From NCBI RefSeq assembly GCF_030867095.1, contig NC_081828.1, positions 213,472,978 to 213,536,977 of the forward strand: a stretch of DNA of 64,000 nucleotides, in the 5' to 3' direction. The notes beneath the pieces were generated by a model that did no database searches, was not told where the DNA came from, and saw only the letters and a list, made by a program, of their open reading frames with translations. A program made the translations under genes and the position numbers. Positions 1 through 25,704 of the stretch are shown in pieces (position 1 is the stretch's first letter; each line of letters begins with the position of its first letter). This DNA is from Alligator mississippiensis. Lineage: Eukaryota; Chordata; Crocodylia; Alligatoridae.

Positions 1-13138
<13,138 letters not shown>

Positions 13139-14631
13139 GCCCTGCCCGTGGTGCACGGGTGCACACAAACTGGTCTGCCCGTCGGCAAGTGCCCAGCAGG
13201 CATTTCGTTCCCATTGCTTGGGATGGGAGGGAGGAGAAGGGGGCTCGTTCCCTCTCTTCCCCCACTCCTTCTTTCTCATTGTTTTTCTTTTGATTTATGG
13301 GGGGGATTTTTGCTTGTAAGCTTTCCACCGAGGGAACGGGCTCTCTGGGCCAGAGCTCATGTAGCAGGAACAAGCTCCCAAGCGGCTTGGAGTGCACTAA
13401 AACTGGGGGGAAACATGGTATTTAAATAACAGCGTAGACAAAAGGCCCTTTCTTCCCCTCCTCTTCTCCACGGTTTCATCTCTTGTGCTTCCCAGCCCCA
13501 CCTGTCCTCATGCCCAGCTTGCTCTAGGGTTCTCCTGAGCTGACTTCCCTACGCAGCAGTGTTTAGTACCAGGGTGGCTTTGGCCCCTACCTATTCTCAA
13601 CCACAGCTGCTGCTTGTTTCCATGCATTTGTCCATGTTCCCCGTCACGATAATAGATGATCAGAGCTTTGGATTTACAACGCACGCCCTCTCCGTCAAGC
13701 CATTCCCACTCACTCCTCCTCGTAGTGGATGTTTTCAAGTCTCCATCTGGTTAACAGCCGTTTTATCTTGTCCGAGCTCTGCAAAAGGGTTGGTAGCAAT
13801 CACTCTCCATTTTAATACAGGGATCTGTTTTATTCTGAAGGGCTTTCTGCTGGGAAGAATACTGCATCCTGTGCCCTGTTGACTTCATGGGCTGCCCCGA
13901 TTAACAGTTGCTACCATACAGCCTTTGGCAGTAGCTGCTTATAGGTGGAAAGCGTATGAGACAGATGCACACAGGTGCAAATGTGCAAGAGAATTAGAAA
14001 CACTTTGAGACCTGGTGAGGAACACGGGCGGCCTTTTTTTTTTTTGCACTGGAGGGAGCTACGAAAATAGGCACAAGGAAGGAAATAGATGCAGGTTACG
14101 CCGTGTGGTAGGGGGGGTCTTCAAGTGACAGGCTCTAAAAATGGGGTACCATTTATTCACGTTTCAGAAAAGCTTCATTGGTCAAAGTGGCAGTGGCAGT
14201 TTCTAGGTGTAATATAGGCATGTCGTGTGCTGGAGGCATTCTGCTCACAGCACGGAGGATCTTGGTGTGCGTTCATCATTTCACGCATGTGTGTCAGGGG
14301 CTCCTGGGCATGGCTTTGCACTAACGCGGTCGGTATGGATGGGACGTTGCCATTACCGGGAATCCCCAGTGCCCACAGCAGGGATTACCTGTCTGACGGC
14401 TTGTGGGCACACTTCACAATGCACTGTTATGCTTAACAATAGCTGTTGAGGGAGCTGTTGCATTTTATCCTGCCTTCTTCCCACCCACAGCCTGTGACAC
14501 ACGCTCACAGTTTGGTAATCTAAAGCACAAGCCCCAGACACACCTGCGTCCCATGGAAGCATTCACTGGCTGTGGTTCAAATACCAATTCTTTGGAGGAG
14601 AGGAAACCACCTAGGCTAGGAATTTGGGTAG

Positions 14632-14672
14632 AGTGTGTGTGTGTGTGTGCGTGTGTGTGTGTGTGTGTGTTG
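14632..14672 (+). repeat. (GT)n microsatellite in ZBTB47 3' UTR
   Basis: Nearly uninterrupted GT dinucleotides with one GC step. Confidence 0.95.
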
Positions 14673-17600
14673 TTTTTTTTCCCAACAAGGGTGTGCAAAA
14701 TAGTTAGATTCCCTACTGCCCAAAGCCAGCAATGAGTCTTTATATGCAGGAGCTGAGCTGGAACTGTGTCCCCCATCAAACAGTTGTACTCCATGTGAGC
14801 ACTCTGTTCGCTTTTGGTTTTAAGATGGGTTAGAAGGTGGTTCCACCGGTCCCAGCCTAGTCCCATACATCCTCCTAGTGCCTTATGGTGGTGGACAATA
14901 AATCTAACGGGCTTGTAAGCTCCTGGCTGTATGCACAGGGCTCTGGGGGTCCTGAACTCTGCAAATCAGACCTGCTAACCTGGATCGTGCACTAAGCGAG
15001 GGCAATAATTTGACCCTCTCCGTTCTCTTCTGTGAGGTCTCCTTCCACAATTTGTTGCTCTCCTTGAAGAGTCCAGGTTGTTCCCTCCCCTTCATGGCAC
15101 CGAGTTGTTGTCTTTGTGCAGAGGGAGTAAGCTTCGCTGTCTGGCTCGCACGGCTAGTATTCAGCTGCCTTATTGCCACAGGCTTTCTTATGGGAGAAGG
15201 AGCCTTAAGAAAATGGACATGCACCTTATGAAATATTGAAAGCCCATGTGTACTTCCAGTTGGGTAGAAAGTTAGCATTGGCAAGTATAATCTCCTACCC
15301 CTGGTGCTGTGTTGCTGTGTGATGGAGGTGAGCCTCTTCCCCATAACTGAGTGGCCTGTTGAGCTAAGAAGAGTTAGGGAGGCGTTTGGAACGTAACTTG
15401 AGTCGGTGGTATTAGTTAGTGTTGGTGGCTCTGTGCGATGCCTACAGTTTCTTCATTCCTTTGCACAGATTGTGTTGAGAAGTCCCTGTTTGGCATTTTG
15501 CTCATTGAAGGAGTCTTTGGTGCAGGAGGCGCTCAGTCTGTGACCCGGATGTCATGTGACTTGCACTACAGCGAGCGCCTTATAGTAGCTGGTTCAAGGA
15601 AGACCACTCAGGCCCTTTTTACAGTGGGCTTTTGCTAGCCCCCGATGATAGGAGATGAGTTTTCTTCCTGCAAAGCCCTGTTTCACAGCAGCGGTGTTTA
15701 CATGGCAGCAATGGTGTAACTACCGTACTGGCGCTATAGCTTCCCTCCTCTAGGCAAGGAGGAAGACGTCTGCGCAAACACCCTCACTTCCCGTCGACGG
15801 TAAGGATGGACTTGGCTGCATTAGGTTGTTGCAGGAGCTGCTTCATCCCTTGCAGAGTGGCAAAAAACCAGCACCAGCCGCAGGGCACGGAGATTGTTCT
15901 GCTGTTGATCACTTTGTGGTGTGCATCTAGGGTGCAGCCGCACTTAGGCATGAGGACAGAAGCCAGATTCGTAGTGGTGAAGCGGTCGTGGTAGAGGTGG
16001 CCATTGGGTATGAGAGAGGGAGCCAGAAGGAGGAGGAAAGCACACGTGGCTGGCTACAGAAACCATTCCCCATTAGACTGTAAGGGCTTAAGTTGTGGCG
16101 TCTGTGTGCAGGTGTCTGAGCAGCGTCTGGTTTAGGAAGGAGCCCTGATGCTCTTATCTCTATGGCTTCAGCTCAGAAAAGCATCCAGGTGCATGTGAAG
16201 CCTGTCTCTGTTCAGCGAGGCATTACATCTCATGGAAGGCAGCGGGGTTTAACCAGATGCTTAAAAGTTAAGCACATGCTTCAGTGCCTTGCTAAAGGTG
16301 GGTAGGGTAGGATGCTGTGTCAGAAGTAAAGGGACAAGGAGTCTGATACGTGGTGGAGCCCCTTCCCTTTGCATTAAGGAGATTTAAATGACTGATGACT
16401 TCGCTCTCACTTTATACACCAGGTTCTGGCTTCTTGTCCCTAAAGCCCCAGCTTGTCTTTGGGTTCTGCAATCTTTCAACCCCTTCCTCCCTCACCTCTC
16501 TCACATCCACTGCAGCTTCTGTATTGAAGTCAGTTAACAAGTTGCAGGGTCTGACTTCATTCATGCCGTGGAGAGAGGAAGGCCACTGCAAAAATGGCTC
16601 TACCATCCTTCTGCAGTAGGTCCCACTGCCCTGCTTTCCCGCCCCCAGCCCAAATGTGCTGGGCTTGGTCAGGACCATCCCTCATCCCCTGTAAATCACT
16701 TGTCTGCAGAAGGCTTCATAGCTTGCGAGTCAGCTAGAAGGTCCTTAGGCACCTGGGTTTATTGGTAAGAACCCAATCCATGCTACCGTGGCAGACGTTA
16801 CCATCAGAGGATGGCTGGGTGGTGGTCTGTGCAGTAGATGGTCTCATTAAAGTGTCAAACCCACCTTCACCCTTGTCCATCATATCCAGTCCTCATAGGA
16901 ACTCTAAGCAGAAGCCAAGGTATGAATGGGCACCTGTTTCTCCAACGCTATCTAGGGTTGAAGCTGGTTGGCAGAGCATTGTGAGAGCTTCAGTCCCCCT
17001 CCTTTTGTGCAGAGAGCTTCACACCCCCCCAGATTCATTCGGCTGGCTCCTTTTCCCAAGAGTAAGCCCACTCCTTCCCATTCACTCGAGCTGACAAAGA
17101 AAATGATCCTTCCCCTAAAACCAGTCTTCCTGCTTGCTCCTGCACTGAGTCAGGGGCGTCCCTCTAAAGCCGGTGGAGTCATGCTATTATCCAATGCATC
17201 ACCGAAAGGCAGATCTCAGCTGCTTGGAGCTGCCTGGCTGAGATGCAGGTGTAGGGATGAACCCCGCTCACAGCCATTAGTCGGGGCAGATTCACTGCAA
17301 GAGGCTGCCCAGAGAGCGGGTTCGAGACAGCAGAGCGTGGCATGCACACAGCACTTTGAGAACCTGACGGCGCCCCCAGGCCAGGCCCAAGATGCGCTTC
17401 CAGGAATCCCCCGGTCTCCGACCACTTTTGTCTACACCTTTATTAAGACTAAATGTGTCCTAGGGATCGATCTGTTTTGTTACCGTACTGAGAACTGAAG
17501 TGGAGCTGTTCCCCAAATGTATTGGCATCATCCCTGGTCAAACTCCCATCAAAGCCTTTGGAGTTAGACAGGTGGGGAGGGGAACGGGCCCATTGCGTTC

Positions 17601-18367
17601 AAGCGTTTTGTTGTTGTCGTTATTATTTTTTAACTCTTGCACCTTAACCCCCCTCACGTCCCTTCTTCAGCCGACCAAGAGCGCCGAGAGGGGCTTCATT
17701 TCCATTAGCCATTAACGCACATTCTGCAAACGACCTTTCCGCAAGCAACCACGCGCACGTGTCCCCACGTGTGCCTACACACCCCGTCTCTCCACCCCGC
17801 TTTTCTTTCATTGCGTTGGGAAAGGGGATTTTTTTTTTTTTAATTCCCCAGGAGTCTGGTAGCACAGACCAGTTTGCCTCGCGGCCTTCACGAAGCAGGG
17901 CTGGCCCCCTTGGACAACAGCCATAACAGAAGCGCAGCAAGAAGACAGCGGATCGACGGGTTGAAAACGGCTGTGACAGTGCAATAGAGATTGGCCTCGG
18001 CTGCTAGCAGCTCCACTGATTATGCTCTTGGTTTGGGAGCCGAGCCGAGAGACGGACCCTTGGCTCGCGTGGACAGAAGCAGTGTTGTGGCATGGCCCTG
18101 CCTAGTGACACGTCATTCACGGAGGGACGGCGCGATTAGGACTAAAACAAAAAACCCCCCACCGTGGTAGCATTGAACTTGAAGGAGACAAACAAAATCC
18201 AAGCGCTCCACTTGCCTCAAAGTAGTTTCTAACGCCTGACGTTTGGCTGTGTATTATTTTATGGCATTCAGTATCTGTTGCCCAAACATGCCAAGTTTAA
18301 AAAAAAAAAAAAAAAGAAAAAAAAGGAAAAAAAAAGAGTGTATCGGTGGGTCTACTCGTGTGAACAA

Positions 18368-18373
18368 AATAAA
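18368..18373 (+). terminator. Candidate ZBTB47 polyadenylation signal
   Basis: A canonical AATAAA lies in the sequence CAAAATAAATGAAGC. It falls after a long gene-free stretch in the same orientation as ZBTB47, so it is the best candidate for the distal poly(A) site. Confidence 0.5.
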
Positions 18374-19476
18374 TGAAGCACTTTATTCTGTATAGTTATG
18401 GGGGAAGGGAGGGAGGGAAGCGGGGTGAGTTCGGATGCTTTTCGGAAGCATCTTAAGTCATGTTCTAGCAAATGTATTATTACTACTTTTTTTTTTTAAT
18501 GACCATGTGTAATCAATATATGTTTATCTCAAGTCCAATTACAGCAGTGCTCTGTTTGGCATGGTGCAATGTGTGGGAAGGGTGGTGGCTCTCTTACGTT
18601 GGAGAAAGTCATGGTCTGATGTAGCAGCACCAAATCCTGCCCAGCTGAGGATGGTTGTTGGTCACAGCAAGCGGCCTAAAACCAAACGGGTCCCAGATGC
18701 CTTTAATACGGAGGCGAGCCCTGTGGAGACAGCAACCCCCCGTGTGCATCTCCATCCTGAGTGGTTTTACTGCTTGGCGGAGATGGGTTATTGCACCAAC
18801 CTGCTCTCTGGGCTGGTGCAGCTACTTGCATTTTGTGCATCTCTGGACTAAACTTTTGGTGACCCTTTGAGGTTCGCTGTTGACCTCCTACCAGGGAAAT
18901 GGGGAGCGGCAGATGATGACACGCGTAGTGTAGCATCACCGAAACTGGTGTGAGATCAGGATTGAGTCCTTGGTCTGCGTTCTAGCGATCTGAAAATCTT
19001 TATGATTGTTAAAGAGGTTGCGAGTGGGAGGACCGAATCAATAAATGAATCTGCCTTTTATAGAAGAAAACATCCCCTGTCATTGAAACGCTCCGCTTGG
19101 TCCCTTTGGCCCCATTGGGGATTGCTGTCGCCAAAATGGGCTCGGCAGGACTGGCACCTTTGCAGGCATTTGGCATGCGTGCAATTCCTGTTGACAGTGG
19201 TGGAAGGTAGTGGAGCATGAGGACTAAAGAGCCAGGCCCTTAAGCGAGCAGCATTTATTGCTGGGTGGTGGTTTGGGAAGGGAGGGCACAAATGGGTAAA
19301 GATTTCTCTGGATCATTGGAAGCGGCTGTGTGGTGTGGTGGCGGTTAGAGCCCTTGGGCCTACTTCATGGGTTGCAGCACACGTGGAGTGGCTTTGCACT
19401 TGCACACCCCAAAGAGCAATGCGGTTGTATATCAAAGCTGGAGAGCAAGGCCACATCGGTTCGCGATTCTGCCCAG

Positions 19477-20225
19477 TAACGGGGCTCTGCAAAACAGCAC
19501 TGTTCTGATTCGACTGCCATTTCGACGGTTCGACGGGACTCTTTCGTTTCGAGTTTCGTTTAGTTTTGAAAGCACTGTTCTGTTTCGTTTCCTCGAAACT
19601 GTTTTGCTGTTTTGGCGCTGTTTCAATGTTTCGCCCACAGGGTATAATGGGGAATCATAAAATGCAACAGGCAGGTAGATTGGGGTCTCACCCGCACCCC
19701 CGGGAGGGCAGTGGGGGCTGTGCCCGAGTCCTCCCAGGGGTGCAGGCCCCTGATCCGCCTGCCAAATGAGAGAAACGAGGTGCTGCCACTTGGGACCTGC
19801 TCAGGGAAGATCGCTACTGTCGCTGACCCCAGGCAGCAGCACCCGGCTCCTGTCATCCCACATGCAGATCGGGGGCACACACCCCCGGGAGGAGTCCGGC
19901 ACTCCTGGGACCGGCGGCAGCACCGATCTTCCCCATGCCGGTCGCAGGCAGCAGCACCCAGCTTCTCTCTGGCAGGCAGATCGGGCTCGGACTCCGGCAC
20001 AGCCCCCACAGCCCTCCCAGGGGTGTGGGGAGCCCCAGATCTGCCTGCTGGATGACGAGAGCCAGGTACTGCCACCTGGGACTCGCGCCGAAACTTTTGA
20101 AACGTTTCGAGTTCCCTTGTTTCGTTTCGAAGTGTTTTTGAAGGATTTTGTTTCATTTTAATTTTGCTGTTTTGAGCTCAAAATGCATCGAAATGAAACG
20201 CCGGGTGAAATTTTGCACCTCCCTA
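19477..20225. mobile_element. Non-autonomous hAT-like element with TTTCG-rich arms and perfect 8-bp target duplication
   Basis: Both ends are flanked by CTGCCCAG (19469-19476 and 20226-20233), an exact 8-bp duplication as hAT transposons make. The ends are related inverted repeats (left TAACGGGGCTCTGCAAAAC; right, read in reverse, TAGGGAGGTGCAAAATTTC). Inside each end is AT-rich sequence full of CGTTTCG and TTCGAAA words. The centre (about 19660-20080) is GC-rich with repeated CAGGCAGCAGCACC and CAGATCGGG words, like a degenerate tandem array. No transposase is present. Boundaries are supported by the duplication; family assignment is inference. Confidence 0.8.
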
Positions 20226-20449
20226 CTGCCCAGCCAGGCAGCCAGCAATGCAGAGGCTAGCTGCACTGGCTTTCCCTGTGACCAGCTCCACTTGCCCGCT
20301 ACTGACTGGCAAGGAGAATATTATGGGCAAAACTCTCAGCTGGGCATGAGAGCTGGCATGACTCTACTGACTGCGGTGCAGAGGCACCGATTCTCCCTAG
20401 CTTTCTGTTCCCATTATAACCATTTCTGGACAGCACCGATCCCTTAGAT

Positions 20450-20735
20450 CAGTGGTTAATGACCATGTTGGACTCAAGGCATCCCTTGAAACTCAAGAGG
20501 CTCTCAGCAAATGCCTATTATTGTGTTTTTTCACTATAGAAAACAACTAGAGCAATTCTGTTGCAAAGAAGCCAGAAAGACCATGGCAGGGCAGAGTGTT
20601 TTTGCATTCTTGTTTGAAATCTCGGGGATTTTTTGGTGAAACCTGTTGGCACACTTAACTCTGCTAATATTAGACACCCTTGGAAAGATTTCCAGGCCCT
20701 CCAGGGTACCTTGACACCCTGGTTGAGAATCGCTA
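20450..20735. mobile_element. Non-autonomous hAT-like element (copy 1 of a pair)
   Basis: It starts CAGTGGTTAATGACC and ends GGTTGAGAATCGCTA, imperfect inverted repeats of the CAGTGGTTCTCAACC type. Flanks are CCTTAGAT and CCTTCAAT (6 of 8 alike). Interior words CTGTTGCAAAGAAGCCAGAA and AGAAAGACCATGGCAGG recur in the copy at 23457. Confidence 0.75.
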
Positions 20736-21947
20736 CCTTCAATACAAAGCCGTAGTCCCGATTCTGGTCTCTGGTCCTTCGCTGCTAGTGACACCTCCGG
20801 CTGCATCTGGCATCCGGGCGGCAAGGGAGTCTGCTCTGCCGTGCCGCAGACAGAAGTAGAGGTGAGCCTTTGAGGATGCTAAAGCAGGCTTCTGCGCCCT
20901 GGGGACTGCTGGGATCTGAAGATTCATGCAAGGCACAGAAAACTCCCACCAGACTTCAAAGCAGCCGCGGTTGCGCTTGCAGTCTACGGAGCAACGTGGT
21001 GTTTCGAGAACTGAGCAATGGGAACGGGAGAGAAGTTGCCTTACTTTTAAGGAAATGTGTCAGGAGCTGCCAGTTAAATGAACTCTCTCCTGGGATGAAT
21101 GCAATGTGCGGTCATTTCTCTGCCTGGTGCTGGCAGCCCGAAAGCTGAAATCAATTGATCGTGCTTTCAGCTCTGATTCTTTTGTGGGAGCTCGTAGCTA
21201 TATTGACCTCCTTAATGTCCTATAATATTATGCCTAATGCAAGCCAATAGCACGGGGAGGGGGGAGAGAAGGGAGAACCAACCCGGCTGGCCTTCAAATA
21301 GCTCTTGCTAATGGAAAGCAGTACTCGGTTACCTTGATCTGTTCTTCCCTCCCAGCTATAGCGTCGCACCCTGTGTCTGGTCCTTCCCATGTTGTGTTAA
21401 GATTGCCTGCGGTTGTTATGGAGTGGTTTCCTAAATGCATCCTTTCGAGTGACGGCACCGTGTGCTGCGTGGCGGGTAACTTCCAAATTCATACGCGTAC
21501 CCCTGGACGAGGAACGGGGAGAGAAACCAAATGCTGGTGCCGTGTCAGTTCAAAAGAGCATTTCTGTGTGTTGCAGGGAGAGCCGTTTCCGTACGTGAGC
21601 CTGGCTCCCAGGTGTAGCGGTGCGACTGTGAGCAGGAGGGCAGGGACTCTGCGAGGTCGGGTAGTCTCTTGCCTATAGCTGTGGGGTTTGGTGGTTTCCA
21701 TGCGCTGTGCTTGCATCACGGAGGGTAGCATCAGCTTCCGTCTGCGGGATAAACCACCAAAGCCAATGGCACACGGCATGGCTGGAAGTTGGTTGAAATG
21801 CTGCGTCCACGGCCTTGTTTGCAAAGTGGGCATAGCAGGAGTGGTGGGTGCACAGGCTGGTTTGTGAATGTACGGCTAGCCCACTCGGGAAAGCAGATGC
21901 CCGGCCTGTCGTCTCTGGACAGGGGATCTTTAAGGTGGGATTTGAAG

Positions 21948-21949
<2 letters not shown>

Positions 21950-21987
<38 letters not shown>

Positions 21988-22385
21988 ATTATCCCCCATG
22001 AGCTGTGCACTTCATGTATGTGTGGTAGGGTAACCTGTGTGCGTGTGTGTGTGTACACAGAGTAGGGGATTCCCCATGGGCTCTGTGTGTGGGTGTATAG
22101 GGTATTCACCGTGGTGTTTGTGTGTGTATAGGGTATCCCCTTTAGTCTCTGTGGGTGTGTAGGGTAATCCCCAATGGCTCTGTGTGTGTTTATATGTGTT
22201 CATGTATGTGTGGTAGGGTATGTAGGGTATTCCCTCTGGGCTCTGTGGGTGTGTAGGGTATCCCTCAATGGCTCTGCGTGTGTGTGAGAGGGGTGTGTGT
22301 GTGTGGGGTATCCCCCATGGGGTGTGTGGGTGTGTGTGGGTTGGGTATTGCCCATGGGGGGGGGGGGGGTGTTAGGGTATCCTCC
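21950..22385 (+). repeat. (GT)n microsatellite grading into a TAGGGTATYCCC minisatellite
   Basis: A pure GT run (21950-21986) is followed by about nine irregular units. Each is a TAGGGTATCCCC-like word, a CATGGGCTCTG-like word and a short GT tract. Unit length varies from about 35 to 70 bp. A run of about 15 G sits at 22357-22371. Confidence 0.9.
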
Positions 22386-23456
22386 AAGGGCAGTGTGCAT
22401 GGTTCAAGACTACCGCAAGCAGAGCCTGAGCCCACAATCGGACCCCACGGTGGAGCCCGTGGGGAATTCATGGGCCCCCGGGGCACCGTGCTCCCGGCTC
22501 TCTGCAGAGCAGGTGCCCTGAGGGTTGTTCCCGTGCATTTCTGCTTCTTTGCAATCTTTGTGGACTTCCCAGGAAAGTCCTGTGGAATTTAATGGCGAAG
22601 AAAGCGCCATCCCTGCTGTAGGCCAACAAAAACACTTTCAAAGTGCCTCGTGCAGCTGAGAAGATGTCCTGCTTGTGGTCCAGACTGAGAAAATGCTACC
22701 GGGAGTCGCAGCCGCAGGCGATATGTCAGTGAGTGGCTCTTGCATCGTGGCTCGAGAGATTTTATATCCCGAAGGCCTTGTCCAGCACCTCTTGAAGTCT
22801 AAGGGTGTCTTTTCCATGGGAGATAGAGGATGCTTTAAGTGTCCTGTCCTGCAAACATTACTAAACCGAGACGTTTCATGCCACTGGGCCACTTTCTGTT
22901 GCTCCTGCTCATCTCTGCACATACTGTCAATGGGTTTACTTGCAGCATAAGGGGCTGCTTAGCTTCACTTTGATTAGGAGCATGGGGCCAGTGACTTTGA
23001 TAGATGGTTCACAGCAGAAAGCACTATCCTCAGCAGTATGGGCTAGCAGGATGTAGGCATGCAATCCCCAGCTGGGCACGGTGGCTTTCAGGAGGTGACC
23101 TTCATGCTAGACGCTGCTTGCTTTGCAATCTGTCCTGTTCTTACTGGGTAACAAGGAGGAAGCTGCTCGTCCCTCCTTGAGAGCAGTCATGTGAGTGCAA
23201 TAGGCAATTTTGCACAAATGAATGCAACAGGTGCGGAAAATACTGGTTCTGATTCGGGTCTTGTATTGACATGTGAATTTGGAGTGATTTCTGATGGTGA
23301 TGTGGCGCTACTTACTAAACGGTCATGAATCAAACCCACTTTCCCTGGGATAGGGGTGGGGAAATCAAGCTTTACTCCATCCGCGTACCAGTTGGGTTTG
23401 GGGGTCTTCTTGTGAACCTGGAAACCTATGTTACTAAAGCCAACTTTCTCCTATCG

Positions 23457-23788
23457 CAATGGTTCTCAATTTTTTTAGACTCTGGTCCCCCTTGTTAGAG
23501 TCAAAGCACCCTTTGGAAAGCACCAGCTCTCACCTTTCATTGGGTTTTTGACTACAGAAAAATACTAAAGTAATTTTCCTGTTGCAAAAGAGCTCAGAAA
23601 GACCACGGCAGGTCCGAATGGTTTTGAAAACATAGATCTTTATTTGAAATTTCTGGAGTTATCTTGAAAATGGTGTGTCGATGTTTGCATGTCTAACAGC
23701 GCTAGTATTTTGTGGCACCTACCTTTCAATCCCCTTCATAGGATCTCATGGCACCTCGGTGTCCTTGCACCCTTATTGAGCATCACTG
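23457..23788. mobile_element. Non-autonomous hAT-like element (copy 2 of a pair)
   Basis: It starts CAATGGTTCTCAATTT and ends ATTGAGCATCACTG, inverted repeats of the same type. Interior words CTGTTGCAAAAGAGCTCAGA and AGAAAGACCACGGCAGG show it is the same family as the copy at 20450. Flanks TCCTATCG and TCTTATGA agree only partly. Confidence 0.75.
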
Positions 23789-24604
23789 TCTTATGAGTAA
23801 AGTTGCATGGTGGGTATGTGTTTTAATTCAGATGTTCCCAGGTTTCAAATGATCCAGTTGTACATGCAGAGCCCCACAGAGCTGGCTCGAATGTACGTAC
23901 ATGCTCCAGCATAAGGAAATACATGCCCCTCTCTTTATGCTTCATCCTCAGCTGATGGGTTGCAAAAGCATGGCAGAAAAAATCAGAGCTTGTGTCCAAA
24001 CCCTTAACAGCAGGAGGTGCTATCATGCCATTGCACTCAATTATTTCTTTTCTTTTCTTTTTTTTTTTTATAGCTAGACATAGGAATTATTCTTTTCTGC
24101 TAGGCAGCTATTGTATGTTGGAGGTTTCCACTCCAATTAGCTTTGAAGCCCTTGAAAGCCCCCTACAGAAAAATTGTACAGAATTTCAAAGAAAATCGCT
24201 TGCCCTTTGGCTTGTTATTTAAAATCTATAAGATTTAAAGACACCAAGGCAACTTGAACTTTTTTATATTTAAAATTAAATTTTCTCTTGAGCTTATTTT
24301 CCTTTAAATAGACCGCCCCATGGCTGTTTAAAAAAAAAAAATCCTTAAAAGAAAACCAGGAACCAGCTCTTGATCCATTCGTTTGCGTTCAGTAATATCA
24401 CGCCCCATGAGTGCTCCCATCGACTTCAGGGAGATCGTTCGCTGAGTTAATCGCCGTGCTGTTTCTTGTTGCTTGTGCTATTTGGTGGGGTTTACTTGCT
24501 TTTTAAAATTCCCAGCGCCTGACATTATGTTGTTGTGCAGTGATACCAATTTTCTTCTGCAAGCAAGACTCTCGCCCTGACCATTGCAGGGGAAGGTGTG
24601 AACC

Positions 24605-24890
24605 CTGGAGGTTCCTAAGAATTGCCATTGAGTCAGACCCATACGTCCATCTGGCCCAGTCTCCTGTACTGTGCATGGCAGAGAGCGGATGCTGAAAGGG
24701 AGAGTTGAACTGGGTCTGTTCGGGGGGTTTTCCACTCTTCCTGGCTTACTTGCAGCCTCCAGCATCGAAGGTCAAGGAAGTTCAGAGGCCGTGCCCCTCA
24801 CTCCCATACTGATGCCCCTTTCCTCCAAGCATTTGTCCGGTCCTTTTTTTTGAATCTGGCTAAACCATCAGCTTCCACCACACCTGGAGA
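24605..24890 (-). mobile_element. CR1-type repeat (antisense)
   Basis: It carries TGAGTCAGACCCATACGTCC, TCTGGCCCAGTCTCCTGT and, later, GCTAAACCATCAGCTTCCAC. These are hallmarks of a common reptilian CR1 subfamily in reverse. Confidence 0.75.
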
Positions 24891-25704
24891 CTAACGCCAG
24901 GAGGACGAAAAACAACCTCGGCTTTATTATCTCAAAATCTCGTGATCTCTGGTCGTGTAAGGCTGACCACACGACTGCCGGGTCAGTGTAGGCGAACGTG
25001 GCAGAATCAGCCAAAGGATTTGTTTTTCTGCTCCTTTTTCTGCACCGTTTCATATCCAGCTGCTTCACAAACCTCTTGCAATTAAGGATCAACCATTTAG
25101 AGGTTGGCTGTGGGTTTTATTTCCAAAAGTGCTGCTTTTCCACCCAGCCGGTTGGAGAAGCAGGACTCTGAAATAGCTGAGGCACCTCTGTGCTCCCATA
25201 TAGCTGTTTGTAACCCCCCTCACCTTGCATACCCTCATCTTTGCAGGGGGGTAAAGAGCCTAACCTGGGAGGTATCTGGGTTTTAGTGTCTATGCCCTTT
25301 CCTGGAAGCTGAGGGGGCTGGATGTGCTTCCCAAGCACAAATGAAGTGGACTGGGCGCTCCCAAAATAAACTATTGGGAGCAACAAAGAAACTTTTTTCC
25401 TTTAAATCAATGTTTCACTTCTAATGGTCTCCTAATGATGGTTTGATGCAGAGCTCTTAATGGGAGGGAAGGGGCTTTAAGCCTTGAACTAAAATATTCT
25501 CCTCTCCAAGGTCTGGTGTTTAAAAGCAGCCGATGGGAAAGCTCTCCTCCATTACATTCAACCGGCTTCTGGTTTTCTTTCCACCAACTCCCCTCTTGGG
25601 TGTCTTTGGGGCAAGGTGCTGAAGCCCCCTTGAAATGGGTGGAACGAAGACTTGAAAATTGAAGACCGTCAAGTGCTCTCCTGAGTAAAGAGGACGTCGG
25701 CGCT

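Larger units (their letters stand above)
13139..18390 (+). other. ZBTB47: Probable ZBTB47 3' UTR
   Basis: No coding sequence is seen between the stop and the AATAAA at 18368. The stretch has few recognisable transposons compared with its surroundings, which fits a retained 3' UTR. It contains a GT microsatellite at about 14632-14672, an alternative AATAAA at 14897-14902, and A-rich runs at 18300-18335 shortly before the final signal. Its extent is inferred; a shorter UTR ending near 14920 is possible. Confidence 0.5.

Noticed and set aside
19623-20156. Open frame of 177 codons on the minus strand
   Set aside because: It runs through the GC-rich core of a bounded hAT-like element and has Pro/Gly/Arg-rich low-complexity content, with no recognisable domain.
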